A program made the position numbers and the translations under genes. DNA of 64,000 nucleotides. Source: a bacterium. Lineage in GTDB: Bacteria; Vulcanimicrobiota; Vulcanimicrobiia; Vulcanimicrobiales; Vulcanimicrobiaceae. Under the pieces are notes generated by a model, which was not told the origin of the DNA, did no database searches, and saw only the letters and a program-made list of their open reading frames with translations. Within the stretch, counting starts at the first letter, position 1. Each line of letters opens with the position of its first letter. Where the stretch lies: the NCBI GenBank assembly GCA_021790935.1, contig JAJYFL010000006.1:1-64000 (forward strand). Reading direction: 5' to 3'. Below, piece after piece: positions 18,903 through 27,726 of the stretch.

Positions 18903-21065
18903 TTAGGAGCCCATCGCGAAGAGATCCTGCTGCCCGCCGTCGCGCCCGAGGCGCGAGGCGAGCTGTTCCAGCTCGCCGAGGCCGATCAGGATGCGGCGAG
19001 GCTTCGTGCCCTCGTGCGGGCCGACGACTTTGGCCTCTTCCAACTGCTTCATCACGCGCACCGCGCGTGGATGGCCGATCGAGAACTGCGACTGCAGCGC
19101 CGCCGTCGACGCGTAGCTGCTTTCAATGATGAACTTCGCTGCCTCGTAGCAGAGCGGATCCAGATCCCTCGTGACGTCGTCGTCGGAGATCGGCACCACC
19201 TCGACGTCGAGCAGGTTCTCCGGACGCCCTTGCCGGGCCCAGAACTCGACGAGGCGATTCACCTCGTGCCCCGTGATCAGCGCGCCCTGGCAGCGCACGG
19301 GTTTGGGCGCGTCGATCGGGAGATAGAGCATATCGCCGCGCCCGAGCAGGCGCTCCGCTCCCGCCTGATCGAGAATCGTGCGCGAGTCGACCTGGGAGCT
19401 CACGGCAAACGCGACCCGCGAGGGAATGTTGGCTTTGATGAGGCCCGTGATCACGTCGACCGACGGGCGCTGGGTTGCGACGACGAGATGGATGCCGACC
19501 GCCCGCGCGAGCTGCGCGATGCGCATGATCGTCGTCTCTACTCTCGCCGGAGCGACGAGCATCAGATCGGCGAGTTCGTCGATGATCACGACGACGTACG
19601 GAAGACTCTCGTCGGGGTACTTCGCGTTGTACTCCTCGATCTTGCGCACGCCAGCTTTCGCAAAACGCTCGTAGCGTGCGTCCATCTCTTTGGTCATCTC
19701 GTAGAGCGCCCCGGCAGCCATGCGCGCGTCGGTGATCACGTCTTTGATGAGGTGCGGAATCCCGTTGTAGACGGTGAGCTCGACGCGCTTGGGATCGATC
19801 ATCAGGAGTTGCACCTGATCGGGCGTCGCGCTCACGAGCAGCGAGGCGATGATCGTATTGAGGCAGACCGATTTGCCGGAGCCGGTCGCGCCCGCGACCA
19901 GAAGATGCGGCATCTTACCGAGATCGCCGAAGACCGGCCGGCCGGTTATATCCTTGCCCAGCGCCATCCACAGCGGCGGCACTTGCCCGCGATTCGGCAG
20001 CGCCTCCAATATCTCGCGAATCGCGACCACCGATATGGTCGCGTTCGGCACCTCGATTCCGACGGCGGATTTACCGGGAATCGGCGCTTCTATGCGTACG
20101 CTGGTGGCGGCCAGCGCGAGCGCGATGTCGTCTGCGAGCGACGCGATGCGCGAGATCTTGACGCCGCGTTCGGGCCTGAGCTCGTAGCGCGTGATCGACG
20201 GACCTCGCTCGATGTGCACCACCTTCGCCCCGACGCCGAACGACGCCAGCGTATCCTCGAGCACGTGCGAGCGGCTCGAGTCGTCCACGACGAGCGCTTG
20301 CGGCGGGTCGAAGAGCGCGAGATCGGGCAGCCGGTAGCTGCGCTCGCCCGCCGCGGCGGCCGCCGCCGGTTCGTATTCGCCGACAACCGGCGCCGCTAGC
20401 ATCTCGTCGTCCTCGAGCAGAACCCGCACGGGCGGCACGGGCGGCACGACCGCCGGCAGGACGGCCGCGGGCGCCACCGGCTCGACCACCTCGCGCGGCA
20501 AGCGCAGCGGGAGTTCGCTCGGGCCGCGGAGGCGCATCTTCGGCAACCGCATGCGGCTGCCGAGCATCACGAGCCAGCCGATGACCTTCTTCAGCGACGC
20601 GTTGGTGATCCATAGGGTCAGCACGAGGGCCATGACCGCGAGGACGATCCGCGCCCCGGGTACGCCGACCAAGGCCGCCAGCGCCGACCAGATGTCCGAA
20701 CCGACGATGCCGCCGCGGCGCCCGAAGGCTGCATCGACGACGAAGAAATACCCGAGCGCCGCCAAACCCAGCGTCGCCATCATGCGCGGGACGTTGATCT
20801 CTAAGAAGACGATCGCTCCGAAGAGCGCGACCAAGACCGGGAAAAGTGCGGCGGCCCCTCCAAAGAGGAGGTGCACGGCGTGCGCCGTCGCCGAGCCGGC
20901 GATGCCGGCGCGCGAGGGCGGTACGACGAGCGCCATCCCCAACAGGACGGCGAGACCGAGCGCGGCAATCCCCGCAATCTCGAAGTTCAGTCGCGCCTTC
21001 GCGGTCGCCTTACGGCGTACGCGTGCCATTGCATCGTTTCTTTCGTCGCCATCGTAGGAGTTCAT
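18903..21065 (-). CDS. ftsK: DNA translocase FtsK/SpoIIIE
   Basis: FtsK pumps chromosome ends across the closing septum and activates XerCD. The 720-residue protein has several N-terminal membrane helices (residues ~25-170), a short Pro/Ala linker, then the RecA-like motor with Walker A VAGATGSGKS and Walker B VVVIIDELADLM, plus ATQRPSVDVITGLIKANIPSR. A C-terminal gamma winged helix (AKFIIESSYASTAALQSQFS) for KOPS binding is present. ATG 21065 is preceded by GAGG on its strand; a later ATG at 21029 is also possible. The gene is divergent from the dehydrogenase homologue with essentially no gap, so its promoter must lie inside that gene. Confidence 0.97.
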   Translation of the reverse strand: MNSYDGDERNDAMARVRRKATAKARLNFEIAGIAALGLAVLLGMALVVPPSRAGIAGSATAHAVHLLFGGAAALFPVLVALFGAIVFLEINVPRMMATLGLAALGYFFVVDAAFGRRGGIVGSDIWSALAALVGVPGARIVLAVMALVLTLWITNASLKKVIGWLVMLGSRMRLPKMRLRGPSELPLRLPREVVEPVAPAAVLPAVVPPVPPVRVLLEDDEMLAAPVVGEYEPAAAAAAGERSYRLPDLALFDPPQALVVDDSSRSHVLEDTLASFGVGAKVVHIERGPSITRYELRPERGVKISRIASLADDIALALAATSVRIEAPIPGKSAVGIEVPNATISVVAIREILEALPNRGQVPPLWMALGKDITGRPVFGDLGKMPHLLVAGATGSGKSVCLNTIIASLLVSATPDQVQLLMIDPKRVELTVYNGIPHLIKDVITDARMAAGALYEMTKEMDARYERFAKAGVRKIEEYNAKYPDESLPYVVVIIDELADLMLVAPARVETTIMRIAQLARAVGIHLVVATQRPSVDVITGLIKANIPSRVAFAVSSQVDSRTILDQAGAERLLGRGDMLYLPIDAPKPVRCQGALITGHEVNRLVEFWARQGRPENLLDVEVVPISDDDVTRDLDPLCYEAAKFIIESSYASTAALQSQFSIGHPRAVRVMKQLEEAKVVGPHEGTKPRRILIGLGELEQLASRLGRDGGQQDLFAMGS

Positions 21066-22166
21066 TTGACCTCGCCAACCATCGTCGTCTTAGAGGGCGA
21101 CCAGACCGGCCAGGAGCTGCTGCTCGAATCGCTGCGCGTACTCGACAGATCGGTCGTCGACGTCGAGCTCGCGTTCGAGCGCTACGATCTTTCGCTCGAG
21201 AACCGCCGCGCTACCGAAAACGCGGTCGTGCGCGAAGCTGCGGCCGCCATCTGCCGCGCAAAGTTCGGCCTGAAGGCCGCCACCATCACCCCCGAACGCG
21301 CGGGCGACGTCGGCTCGCCCAACGCCGTCTTACGTAAGGCCGTCGGCGGCCAAGTCATCGTGCGTACCGGCCGCAAACTGCCGCGCGTCCGGCCCGTCGC
21401 CGGCATCCACGCGCCGATCTCGGTGGTGCGCATGGCCGTTGGCGATGCCTACGGCGCCAAGGAGTGGCGCGAAGGCGAGGGTGCCGGCGAGATCGCTTGC
21501 CGCACCGAGACGATCTCGCGCGGCGTCTGCCGCGTCGTAGCCGAATACGCGTTCGTTCACGCGGCGAAGATGGGCGCTACGGTCTTCGGCGGGCCGAAGT
21601 ACACCGTCAGCCCCGTCTACGAAGGCATGCTCAAAGAAGAGATGGACGCCGCCGCCGCGCGCCACCCCGCGATCCCCTACGACCCGCAGCTGATCGATGC
21701 GACCTACGCCTTGCTGCTGAGCAACGCCGGCGACAATCCGCTGGTGATTCCGTCGCTCAACCGCGACGGCGACTGCCTCTCCGATCTCGTGATGCAACTC
21801 TTCGGCTCGATCGCCGGCGCCGAGTCCGTGCTGCTCGCCTTCGCCACGCCGGTGGAGGCGGATGCGGCGTTCGCACTCACGCCCACGGTCGTCATGGCCG
21901 AGGCGCCGCACGGGACCGCGCCGCGCCTCTTCGGCAAGAACGTCGCCAACCCCATGGCGATGATCCTGGCCTCCGCGGCACTGCTCTCGTACATGGAAGA
22001 CCGCCGGGCAAAGAACGCCTCGCGCGCGATCTACGAATCAACCCTCGAGGCCGTGCATGCCGGGCTCGCTACCGCCGACCTCGGCGGCAGCGCCTCCACG
22101 AGCGAGTTCACGGACGCCGTGATCGAAGGGACCAAGCGCAAGCTCGAGGTCTGGTCGACCCTGTAA
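21066..22166 (+). CDS. Isocitrate/isopropylmalate dehydrogenase family protein (divergent)
   Basis: The 366-residue protein starts at TTG 21066, with TAGGAG at 21055-21060 five bases upstream. It has the fold of NAD(P)-dependent beta-decarboxylating dehydrogenases: VVLEGDQTGQELL at the N-terminus, the substrate-loop SPNAVLRK, the lysine segment GGPKYTVSPVYEGML, the metal-binding NRDGDCLSD and the cofactor motif EAPHGTAPRLFGKNVANPMA. However, the usual RENxEDxYxGxEW segment is replaced by VRMAVGDAYGAKEW and the substrate loop is followed by VIVRTGRKLPRVRPVAG. It is therefore a distinct branch whose substrate I would not assign. Oxidative decarboxylation of a 2-hydroxyacid such as isocitrate is the likeliest reaction. 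Confidence 0.85.
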   Translation: MTSPTIVVLEGDQTGQELLLESLRVLDRSVVDVELAFERYDLSLENRRATENAVVREAAAAICRAKFGLKAATITPERAGDVGSPNAVLRKAVGGQVIVRTGRKLPRVRPVAGIHAPISVVRMAVGDAYGAKEWREGEGAGEIACRTETISRGVCRVVAEYAFVHAAKMGATVFGGPKYTVSPVYEGMLKEEMDAAAARHPAIPYDPQLIDATYALLLSNAGDNPLVIPSLNRDGDCLSDLVMQLFGSIAGAESVLLAFATPVEADAAFALTPTVVMAEAPHGTAPRLFGKNVANPMAMILASAALLSYMEDRRAKNASRAIYESTLEAVHAGLATADLGGSASTSEFTDAVIEGTKRKLEVWSTL

Positions 22167-22303
22167 TCACCACGGCATGCCATAGTATTGGCACGAGGGA
22201 ATCGCCCTCCCAGGGGCGGAAAAAAATCCCCAGCCCCGGTGTGGCGTTCTGCGCCTGCGCCGGCGTGCATTAAACTCATCTTCAAGGTAACAAGGAGACT
22301 TGG

Positions 22304-25300
22304 ATGGGCTATTACCGCGCGTGGAGGCCGGCAGTAGGTATCGTTCGCACGATCGCCGCCGCCTCTTTTGCCCTGCTCCTCGTCGTTCTATCGGTTTCGA
22401 CCGCATTTGCCGGCACCACCGGCGTCATCAGCGGCAAGGTCACCGATTCATCGACCGGAGCGCCCCTCGCCGACGTCGCCGTAACGGCAGCTTCCCCATC
22501 GGGGAACTATACCGCGACGACGAACGCTCGCGGGTTCTACTCTATGGCAGGTGTGTACGCGGATACGTACACCCTCTCGTTCCAACATCCCGGCTACGAG
22601 CCGCAATCCGAAGCCGGAGTCTCGGTCTTCGCCGATCAGGTCGCGACGATTAGCGTCACGATGCTGAAATCGCTGAAGACCATCGCGAGGGTCGTCGCGC
22701 ATAGCGAGGCCAGCGCCTATCAACCCTCCCAGACGACAGACACCTACACGGTGAATGCCCAGCAGGTACAAAACTTCCAAGGCTCTTCGTTTAACGGAAG
22801 CGAGACGCAACTGCTTACCTCGCTGCCCGGCGCGATGGCCGACTCCTCCGGCTACCCGGTCATCCACGGCGGCCGCGAGTACGAGGAAGGCTTCCAGTTC
22901 GAAGGCATCCCATACACCGACGCCTACTCGAACCAGTTCACCAACAGCCTCGGGATGCCGACCGCCGGCGTCCAATCCGTGCAGCTGACCCCCGGCGCGG
23001 GCAACGCGACGCAATCCGGCGGCGGCACGGGTACCTTCAACATCGTCGCCAAGCGCGGCACCTATCCGGGCTACGGCGATTTCGGCGTGGCCATCGGCGG
23101 AGGCGCCGGCTTCGACCATCGCCTCAACACCGACTTCAGTTGGGCGCTCCCCAACGGCCGCATGTCGGATTTCGCGTCGTTCGCGGGCTCCGACTATGGG
23201 TTCGCCTACGGCAACGGCAGCACGCCGCTCGCGCAGCTCGGCGCCTACTACAGGCAGCGTTACCAGAGCAATCGCGAGTTTCTCAACAACTTCGTGTGGC
23301 GCTTCGGCCGCAACAACAACCAATCGCTGCAGTTCTTCGTCGACATCGCGCAGCACGATTTCTATCTCGGCGCGGGCGGCCTGCAAGGCCTCTGCTTCGC
23401 CAGCTGCGATGCGGTCTACGACGGAACGTGGAGCAGCATCTACGGCTTCACGACCCCAGAGATACAAGGGATCTCGGCGCTCTATCCCGGCCAGTCCCGG
23501 GCAACCGAGACGCTCGCGGAGGCCTCTAACCGTGCGCCGGCCACCTACTTCCAGCCGAACCAGGCGATGAAGCTCGAATACACCAACAACCTCAACTCTT
23601 CGACCTTCTTCTCCGCGAAGTTCTACCGGGTGAACTCCGTCACCGCGTTCGACTTCCCCGGAACGTTCGGAAACTTCTACGGCGACTCGTACGTGCTGCA
23701 GGGTGGGCAAACCACCGGCCTCACGCTCTCGCTTCAGAAACAATTGAACGACCGGAACCTCTTCCAAGTCGGCATGGACTACAACCTCGCCCATCCGATC
23801 GATTCGTACCGTTCCGATTCGTTCGGCCTCTACGGTGCGGTCATCGGTTTCTTCAGCGGCGCTCCGGATATCGGCGCAACGCCCTGGGCCTTCGTCAACC
23901 CGAACTCTTATTGCCCCATCGGCCCCGGCGGATGCGGCTACGCATACGGAACGGGCCCCGTCTCGCCGACGGCGCAGCTAACCTACCCGCAGTTCAACCA
24001 GGTCTCGACGGTCAATCGGCAGGACTACTCGCTCTACGCCAACGACAAGGCCGACATCGGCAACAAACTCAAGGCCGAAATCGGCGTGCGCCTCGACATG
24101 GCGACCTATCGTCTGCCGACGCCGGGCGTCGATCCCACCTATTGCACGTCGCTCTACCTGCCGTCAACCTGGACGGTCAATCCCAACTACAATGCGGCGA
24201 ACCCGATGGGCGGCGCAAACTGCCCGTATAACGCAACCTATAACTTCACGAGCGGCCAGACGAAACCGAAAGTTCTGCAGCCGCGCATCGGCCTCTCCTA
24301 CGAGTTCACGCCGACCACGGCGGTGCGCGTGACCTACGACCGGGCCGTACAGTTCGTTCCGATCGCCTCGGTCGACTTCGGAGAAGTCACCCCAGGCTAT
24401 TACATGAACCAGCCCTACGGTGCGTACCCGGCCGTCAACCTGTTCACCGGACAAACCGGCGGGCCTGGAACCAACTGCGGCTTCTACGGCGCGACACCCC
24501 AGGGGGTTCCGTACACGGTGCCTTGCAAGACGTTCGGCGAGCAGCTCTACTGGGCGGCGCAGAACTTCGACGGCATCGCCTACCAGCCGGCCTACCCGAT
24601 GACCTCGGATAACTACCAGGTAACGCTGCAGCACCAGTTCACCAAGGGCATCCTCAACGGCATCGCCTTTAGCATCGCTCCCTGGTACCGCTTCCAGCAC
24701 AACACGACCGCCAACGAAGCCTCGCCGGTCATCGGGCCCAATGGGCTTCCAGAGGTCGTCAACGGTTCGATCCTCACCTACCCGCCGGTGTTAAGCAACG
24801 CCGGCAAGGAGTTCGCGTCGGGCGTCGACGTGAACGTCACCCGCCAGATCGCCTATGGGCTCAGCGGGCAGTTCACGGCCTCGTACATCAACGAGTTCTC
24901 AAGCGTCATCCCAACGAGCGCGTCGGAAGACTTCTATCCGAACATCGTCCCCGCATCGCTGCTCGCCGGAAATATCTACCGCGTCGGCTTCGTGTCGCCG
25001 TTCCAGACGACGCTCGGCCTCACGTATCAGACCCGCAGCGGCTGGCGCATCAACCCGCGCATCTCCTACGACATCGGCTATCCGACCGGCCTCGGAACGC
25101 TGGCGCCCGCCATCATCAACGGCAAGGCGCTCAACCTTCCCAACACCAACACGCTGGTCGGCAACGCTCCGAACGGCCCGGCCTACTTCGTCGACCCGAT
25201 GAACCCGGGCTCGGTCTTCAGCCCCAACATCGTCGCCGGGCGCGGAAACGCCGAAGCGGCCTCTCCGGGCGGCAAGCTCGGCCCGCCGAATACGTATGCG

Positions 25301-25591
25301 GCTATCACGCTCGAATACGATCCGCGCGGTTCGAAGCTCAGCTACGGCGTGGACGTAGAGAACCTGTTCAACGAGACCTACGACGGCGCGCTCTTCAACG
25401 CTCGCTATCAACCGATCGCGACCGGTATCACCGGACCGTTGACGGGCTACTCGACGAACGGCGTCAACTTCTCCAACTATCCCTCGGCCTGGCCGCAATA
25501 CGGGAACTTCATACGCGGCAAGGACGTCTACGTGAACATCCCGGGCAATCCGGGCCGTTCCTTCTACTTCTACATCCAAGCGAGGCTGTAA
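22304..25591 (+). CDS. TonB-dependent receptor with carboxypeptidase-regulatory-like domain
   Basis: The product is a 1095-residue outer-membrane protein. A Sec signal (LLLVVLSVSTAFA) is followed by a CarboxypepD_reg-like beta sandwich (TGVISGKVTDSSTGAPLADV, about residues 40-120), a plug domain (for example VIHGGREYEEGFQFEGIPYTD in two parts, about 150-250) and a long beta barrel rich in Tyr, Asn and Gly that ends in aromatic residues (SFYFYIQARL). This is the architecture of large receptors for oligosaccharides, peptides or other bulky nutrients. The ligand is not evident. ATG 22304 has AAGGAGA at 22291-22297. A lipoprotein gene begins one base after its stop, so the two probably work together at the cell surface. 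No TonB or ExbBD genes are in the window. Confidence 0.9.
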   Translation: MGYYRAWRPAVGIVRTIAAASFALLLVVLSVSTAFAGTTGVISGKVTDSSTGAPLADVAVTAASPSGNYTATTNARGFYSMAGVYADTYTLSFQHPGYEPQSEAGVSVFADQVATISVTMLKSLKTIARVVAHSEASAYQPSQTTDTYTVNAQQVQNFQGSSFNGSETQLLTSLPGAMADSSGYPVIHGGREYEEGFQFEGIPYTDAYSNQFTNSLGMPTAGVQSVQLTPGAGNATQSGGGTGTFNIVAKRGTYPGYGDFGVAIGGGAGFDHRLNTDFSWALPNGRMSDFASFAGSDYGFAYGNGSTPLAQLGAYYRQRYQSNREFLNNFVWRFGRNNNQSLQFFVDIAQHDFYLGAGGLQGLCFASCDAVYDGTWSSIYGFTTPEIQGISALYPGQSRATETLAEASNRAPATYFQPNQAMKLEYTNNLNSSTFFSAKFYRVNSVTAFDFPGTFGNFYGDSYVLQGGQTTGLTLSLQKQLNDRNLFQVGMDYNLAHPIDSYRSDSFGLYGAVIGFFSGAPDIGATPWAFVNPNSYCPIGPGGCGYAYGTGPVSPTAQLTYPQFNQVSTVNRQDYSLYANDKADIGNKLKAEIGVRLDMATYRLPTPGVDPTYCTSLYLPSTWTVNPNYNAANPMGGANCPYNATYNFTSGQTKPKVLQPRIGLSYEFTPTTAVRVTYDRAVQFVPIASVDFGEVTPGYYMNQPYGAYPAVNLFTGQTGGPGTNCGFYGATPQGVPYTVPCKTFGEQLYWAAQNFDGIAYQPAYPMTSDNYQVTLQHQFTKGILNGIAFSIAPWYRFQHNTTANEASPVIGPNGLPEVVNGSILTYPPVLSNAGKEFASGVDVNVTRQIAYGLSGQFTASYINEFSSVIPTSASEDFYPNIVPASLLAGNIYRVGFVSPFQTTLGLTYQTRSGWRINPRISYDIGYPTGLGTLAPAIINGKALNLPNTNTLVGNAPNGPAYFVDPMNPGSVFSPNIVAGRGNAEAASPGGKLGPPNTYAAITLEYDPRGSKLSYGVDVENLFNETYDGALFNARYQPIATGITGPLTGYSTNGVNFSNYPSAWPQYGNFIRGKDVYVNIPGNPGRSFYFYIQARL

Positions 25592-25592
25592 C

Positions 25593-26798
25593 GTGCGCAA
25601 CGTGAAAACACTATACCGGACGCTCGGTCTCGCGGTCGCGTCGGCGCTCTTGGCGGCATGCGCCACCAACGGTACCGCGACGATCCCGGGTACGACTCAA
25701 GCGAATCTCAACTCCAATACCCTGCAGTTCGCCGTCGGTACGGCGACGATCGGGCAGGACAACACGGTCGGCGTGAACTTCGTCGCAACGCTGCGCCAGC
25801 CCAACGGGCTGAGCGGCGTCCTCGCCGATACGCCGACGATCACCGGGCCTGGGGGCTTCCTCGTCCCGGCCAACGCGGCCGGCGCGTACACCGGCGCGGG
25901 TCCGAACGCGGACGCCGGCACCGCTCACATGAGCGGCTCGGTGCAGGTCCCACTCAACAACGCCGGGCTCACCAACTCGACGTTCGGAACCTTCACCGGC
26001 GTCTTCTCCTACGGCTTCGGCCCGTTCAACTCGGACCAGAGCATCACGAGCGGCGCCTACTACCCAGGTAACCCGAATAACTCCGGCGGCAACGGCTTCA
26101 CCTCGTCGAACTACTACGGCACCGGCATGGTCGCCGCAGCAATGGCGACTGGTGACCCAACGCAGCCGGTGCCGTTTCTCTCGGCCGATCCGATGGATTA
26201 TCTCGTAGGCCCGCCGGCCGTGCCGTTCTTCAACGACGGCACGTTCCCGACGAACTTCGCGGGATACCCCACCGGCTTCACCCCGGTCGAGATCGCCCCG
26301 ATCGCCGGCACCTACACGCTCAGCGTGAACGTCCCGGCACAGAACGCCTCTCCGATCACCTACTCCAAGACCGCGACGCTCACTTCGACGACGCCGCTGC
26401 CAGCGATGGCGGCACCGACGTTCACGAGCGACACCACGGGCGGGGGTAGCGGCACGGTGACGGTACCCGCCGGAGTCACGGAGACGATGGTCTACATCGT
26501 CGACGCGAACGCCGGCCTCTACTATGCGGTGGGCCCGATCGCGGGTACCGGCGCACAGCCCTACACGCTGCCCGACCATCTCGGCCGGTGCAGCACACCG
26601 GGCGCCAACTGCGAAAACGGCGCGAACGCCGGCAACAGCATCACGGCCGGCGATACGTACTTCGTCTCGGCGGTCGGATACGATTATCCGGCCTTCGAAG
26701 CGGGCCCGCCGGGCAACAAGCAGCAGAATCCGGCGATCGTCGGCGCAAACGGACAGGCCGACATCACGATGTCGCCCGTCGCAACGGGCACCTACTAG
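25593..26798 (+). CDS. Hypothetical lipoprotein paired with TonB receptor
   Basis: A 401-residue protein starting at GTG 25593. The signal ends in a lipobox (LLAAC, Cys about 22). The mature part is rich in Gly, Thr, Pro and Asn and looks like beta-sandwich repeats, with segments such as GTYTLSVNVPAQNASP and GTVTVPAGVTETMVYIVDAN near the C-terminus. No SusD-like helices or enzyme motifs are visible. Its position one base after the receptor gene and before a strong terminator suggests a two-gene operon, and a surface or periplasmic partner function for the receptor. The family is not recognised. Confidence 0.75.
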   Translation: MRNVKTLYRTLGLAVASALLAACATNGTATIPGTTQANLNSNTLQFAVGTATIGQDNTVGVNFVATLRQPNGLSGVLADTPTITGPGGFLVPANAAGAYTGAGPNADAGTAHMSGSVQVPLNNAGLTNSTFGTFTGVFSYGFGPFNSDQSITSGAYYPGNPNNSGGNGFTSSNYYGTGMVAAAMATGDPTQPVPFLSADPMDYLVGPPAVPFFNDGTFPTNFAGYPTGFTPVEIAPIAGTYTLSVNVPAQNASPITYSKTATLTSTTPLPAMAAPTFTSDTTGGGSGTVTVPAGVTETMVYIVDANAGLYYAVGPIAGTGAQPYTLPDHLGRCSTPGANCENGANAGNSITAGDTYFVSAVGYDYPAFEAGPPGNKQQNPAIVGANGQADITMSPVATGTY

Positions 26799-26821
26799 TC
26801 CGAACTCCCCGCCGAATCGGG

Positions 26822-26859
26822 AAGAGGGGTGCGGCTTCGGCCGCGCCCCTCTTATTTTT
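26822..26859 (+). terminator. Rho-independent terminator after receptor/lipoprotein operon
   Basis: AAGAGGGG at 26822-26829 pairs with CCCCTCTT, and an inner GCGGC pairs with GCCGC around a TTCG tetraloop, followed by ATTTTT at 26854-26859. It may also serve the convergent transporter gene ending at 26867, whose transcript would see an A-rich tract turned to T's on the other side only weakly. Confidence 0.93.
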
Positions 26860-26866
26860 GCCGGCG

Positions 26867-27682
26867 CTACCAGGCGATCAGCACGACGCCGGCGAGCGCG
26901 CAGAGCGCGCCGATCTTCTGCACGAACTGCAGGCGTTCGTGAAGCACGATGCGCGCGAGGAAGACGGTGCTCGCCGGATACAGCGAGGTCAGCACCGCCG
27001 CAATGGAGAGATATCCGGCGAAGGTGGCGAGGACGTAAAGTGCGTTGGCCGTCATGTCGAGCGCCCCGGCGAGCACGATCAACGGCAGCACCGCGCGCGA
27101 CGGCCTGAACGTACGCCCCAGCAGCAGCGCCGTCAGCAGCAGGAATCCGATCGAGCCCACGCGCGCGGCCACAAGCGGATAGAGGCCGGCCTGCGTTCCG
27201 CCGAGCGCGAGCAGCGTGTAGAATCCGCCCAGCGCGATGCCCGACGCAATCGCTTCCTTCACGCCCGCAGTCGCGAACTCGCGCGTCCCACTCTCCTCCC
27301 TCGATATCGAGATGAGAACGACCGCGATCAGCGCGACCGCGATGCCGCCCGCCTGATAGGCCGAGAGATGCTCCCCACGCACGAAGCCGACGAATACCGG
27401 CAGCGCGGCCGCCAGCACCGCGGTAATGGGCGAGACGACGCCCATCTTGCCGACCGACAGCGCGTGGTAGAGCAGCGCCAGGCCGCCGCCGCCGCAGATT
27501 CCCGCGAGCAAACCCCACGCAAGATCCGCAGCGGTCGGATGGCCCGGAAAGAACGGCAATGCGAAGAGCACGAGCGCAAGCCCGACCGCTTGCGAAACGA
27601 CGGTGACGGCGAAGATCGAGGTGCGCTTGGTCGCAAGGCCGCCGCAAAAATCCGCCGAGCCATAGAACGCCGCGGCGAACAA
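26867..27682 (-). CDS. EamA/DMT-family transporter
   Basis: This is an integral membrane protein of about 272 residues with roughly ten helices in two EamA repeats. It begins in LFAAAFYGSADFCGGLATKR and ends SLYPASTVFLARIVLHERLQ with a last helix (IGALCALAGVVLIAW). DMT family members export metabolites or amino acids; the substrate cannot be read from sequence. The reading frame stays open far upstream inside the amidase gene, but no ATG, GTG or TTG is found near the amidase stop. TTG 27682 cuts the first helix slightly short, so a non-standard start a few codons earlier (for example near 27709-27730) is plausible. Boundary uncertain, identity good. Confidence 0.82.
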   Translation of the reverse strand: MFAAAFYGSADFCGGLATKRTSIFAVTVVSQAVGLALVLFALPFFPGHPTAADLAWGLLAGICGGGGLALLYHALSVGKMGVVSPITAVLAAALPVFVGFVRGEHLSAYQAGGIAVALIAVVLISISREESGTREFATAGVKEAIASGIALGGFYTLLALGGTQAGLYPLVAARVGSIGFLLLTALLLGRTFRPSRAVLPLIVLAGALDMTANALYVLATFAGYLSIAAVLTSLYPASTVFLARIVLHERLQFVQKIGALCALAGVVLIAW

Positions 27683-27726
27683 CCCAAACGCGATTGCCGC
27701 TATGGCCGGCGCTCCGCGCGCATCGG

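Noticed and set aside
22167-22303. Cobalamin or other riboswitch upstream of the TonB receptor
   Set aside because: The interval is only 137 bases, and no B12-box or other consensus is present; only a small GAGGG/CCCTC hairpin at 22195-22209 is seen.
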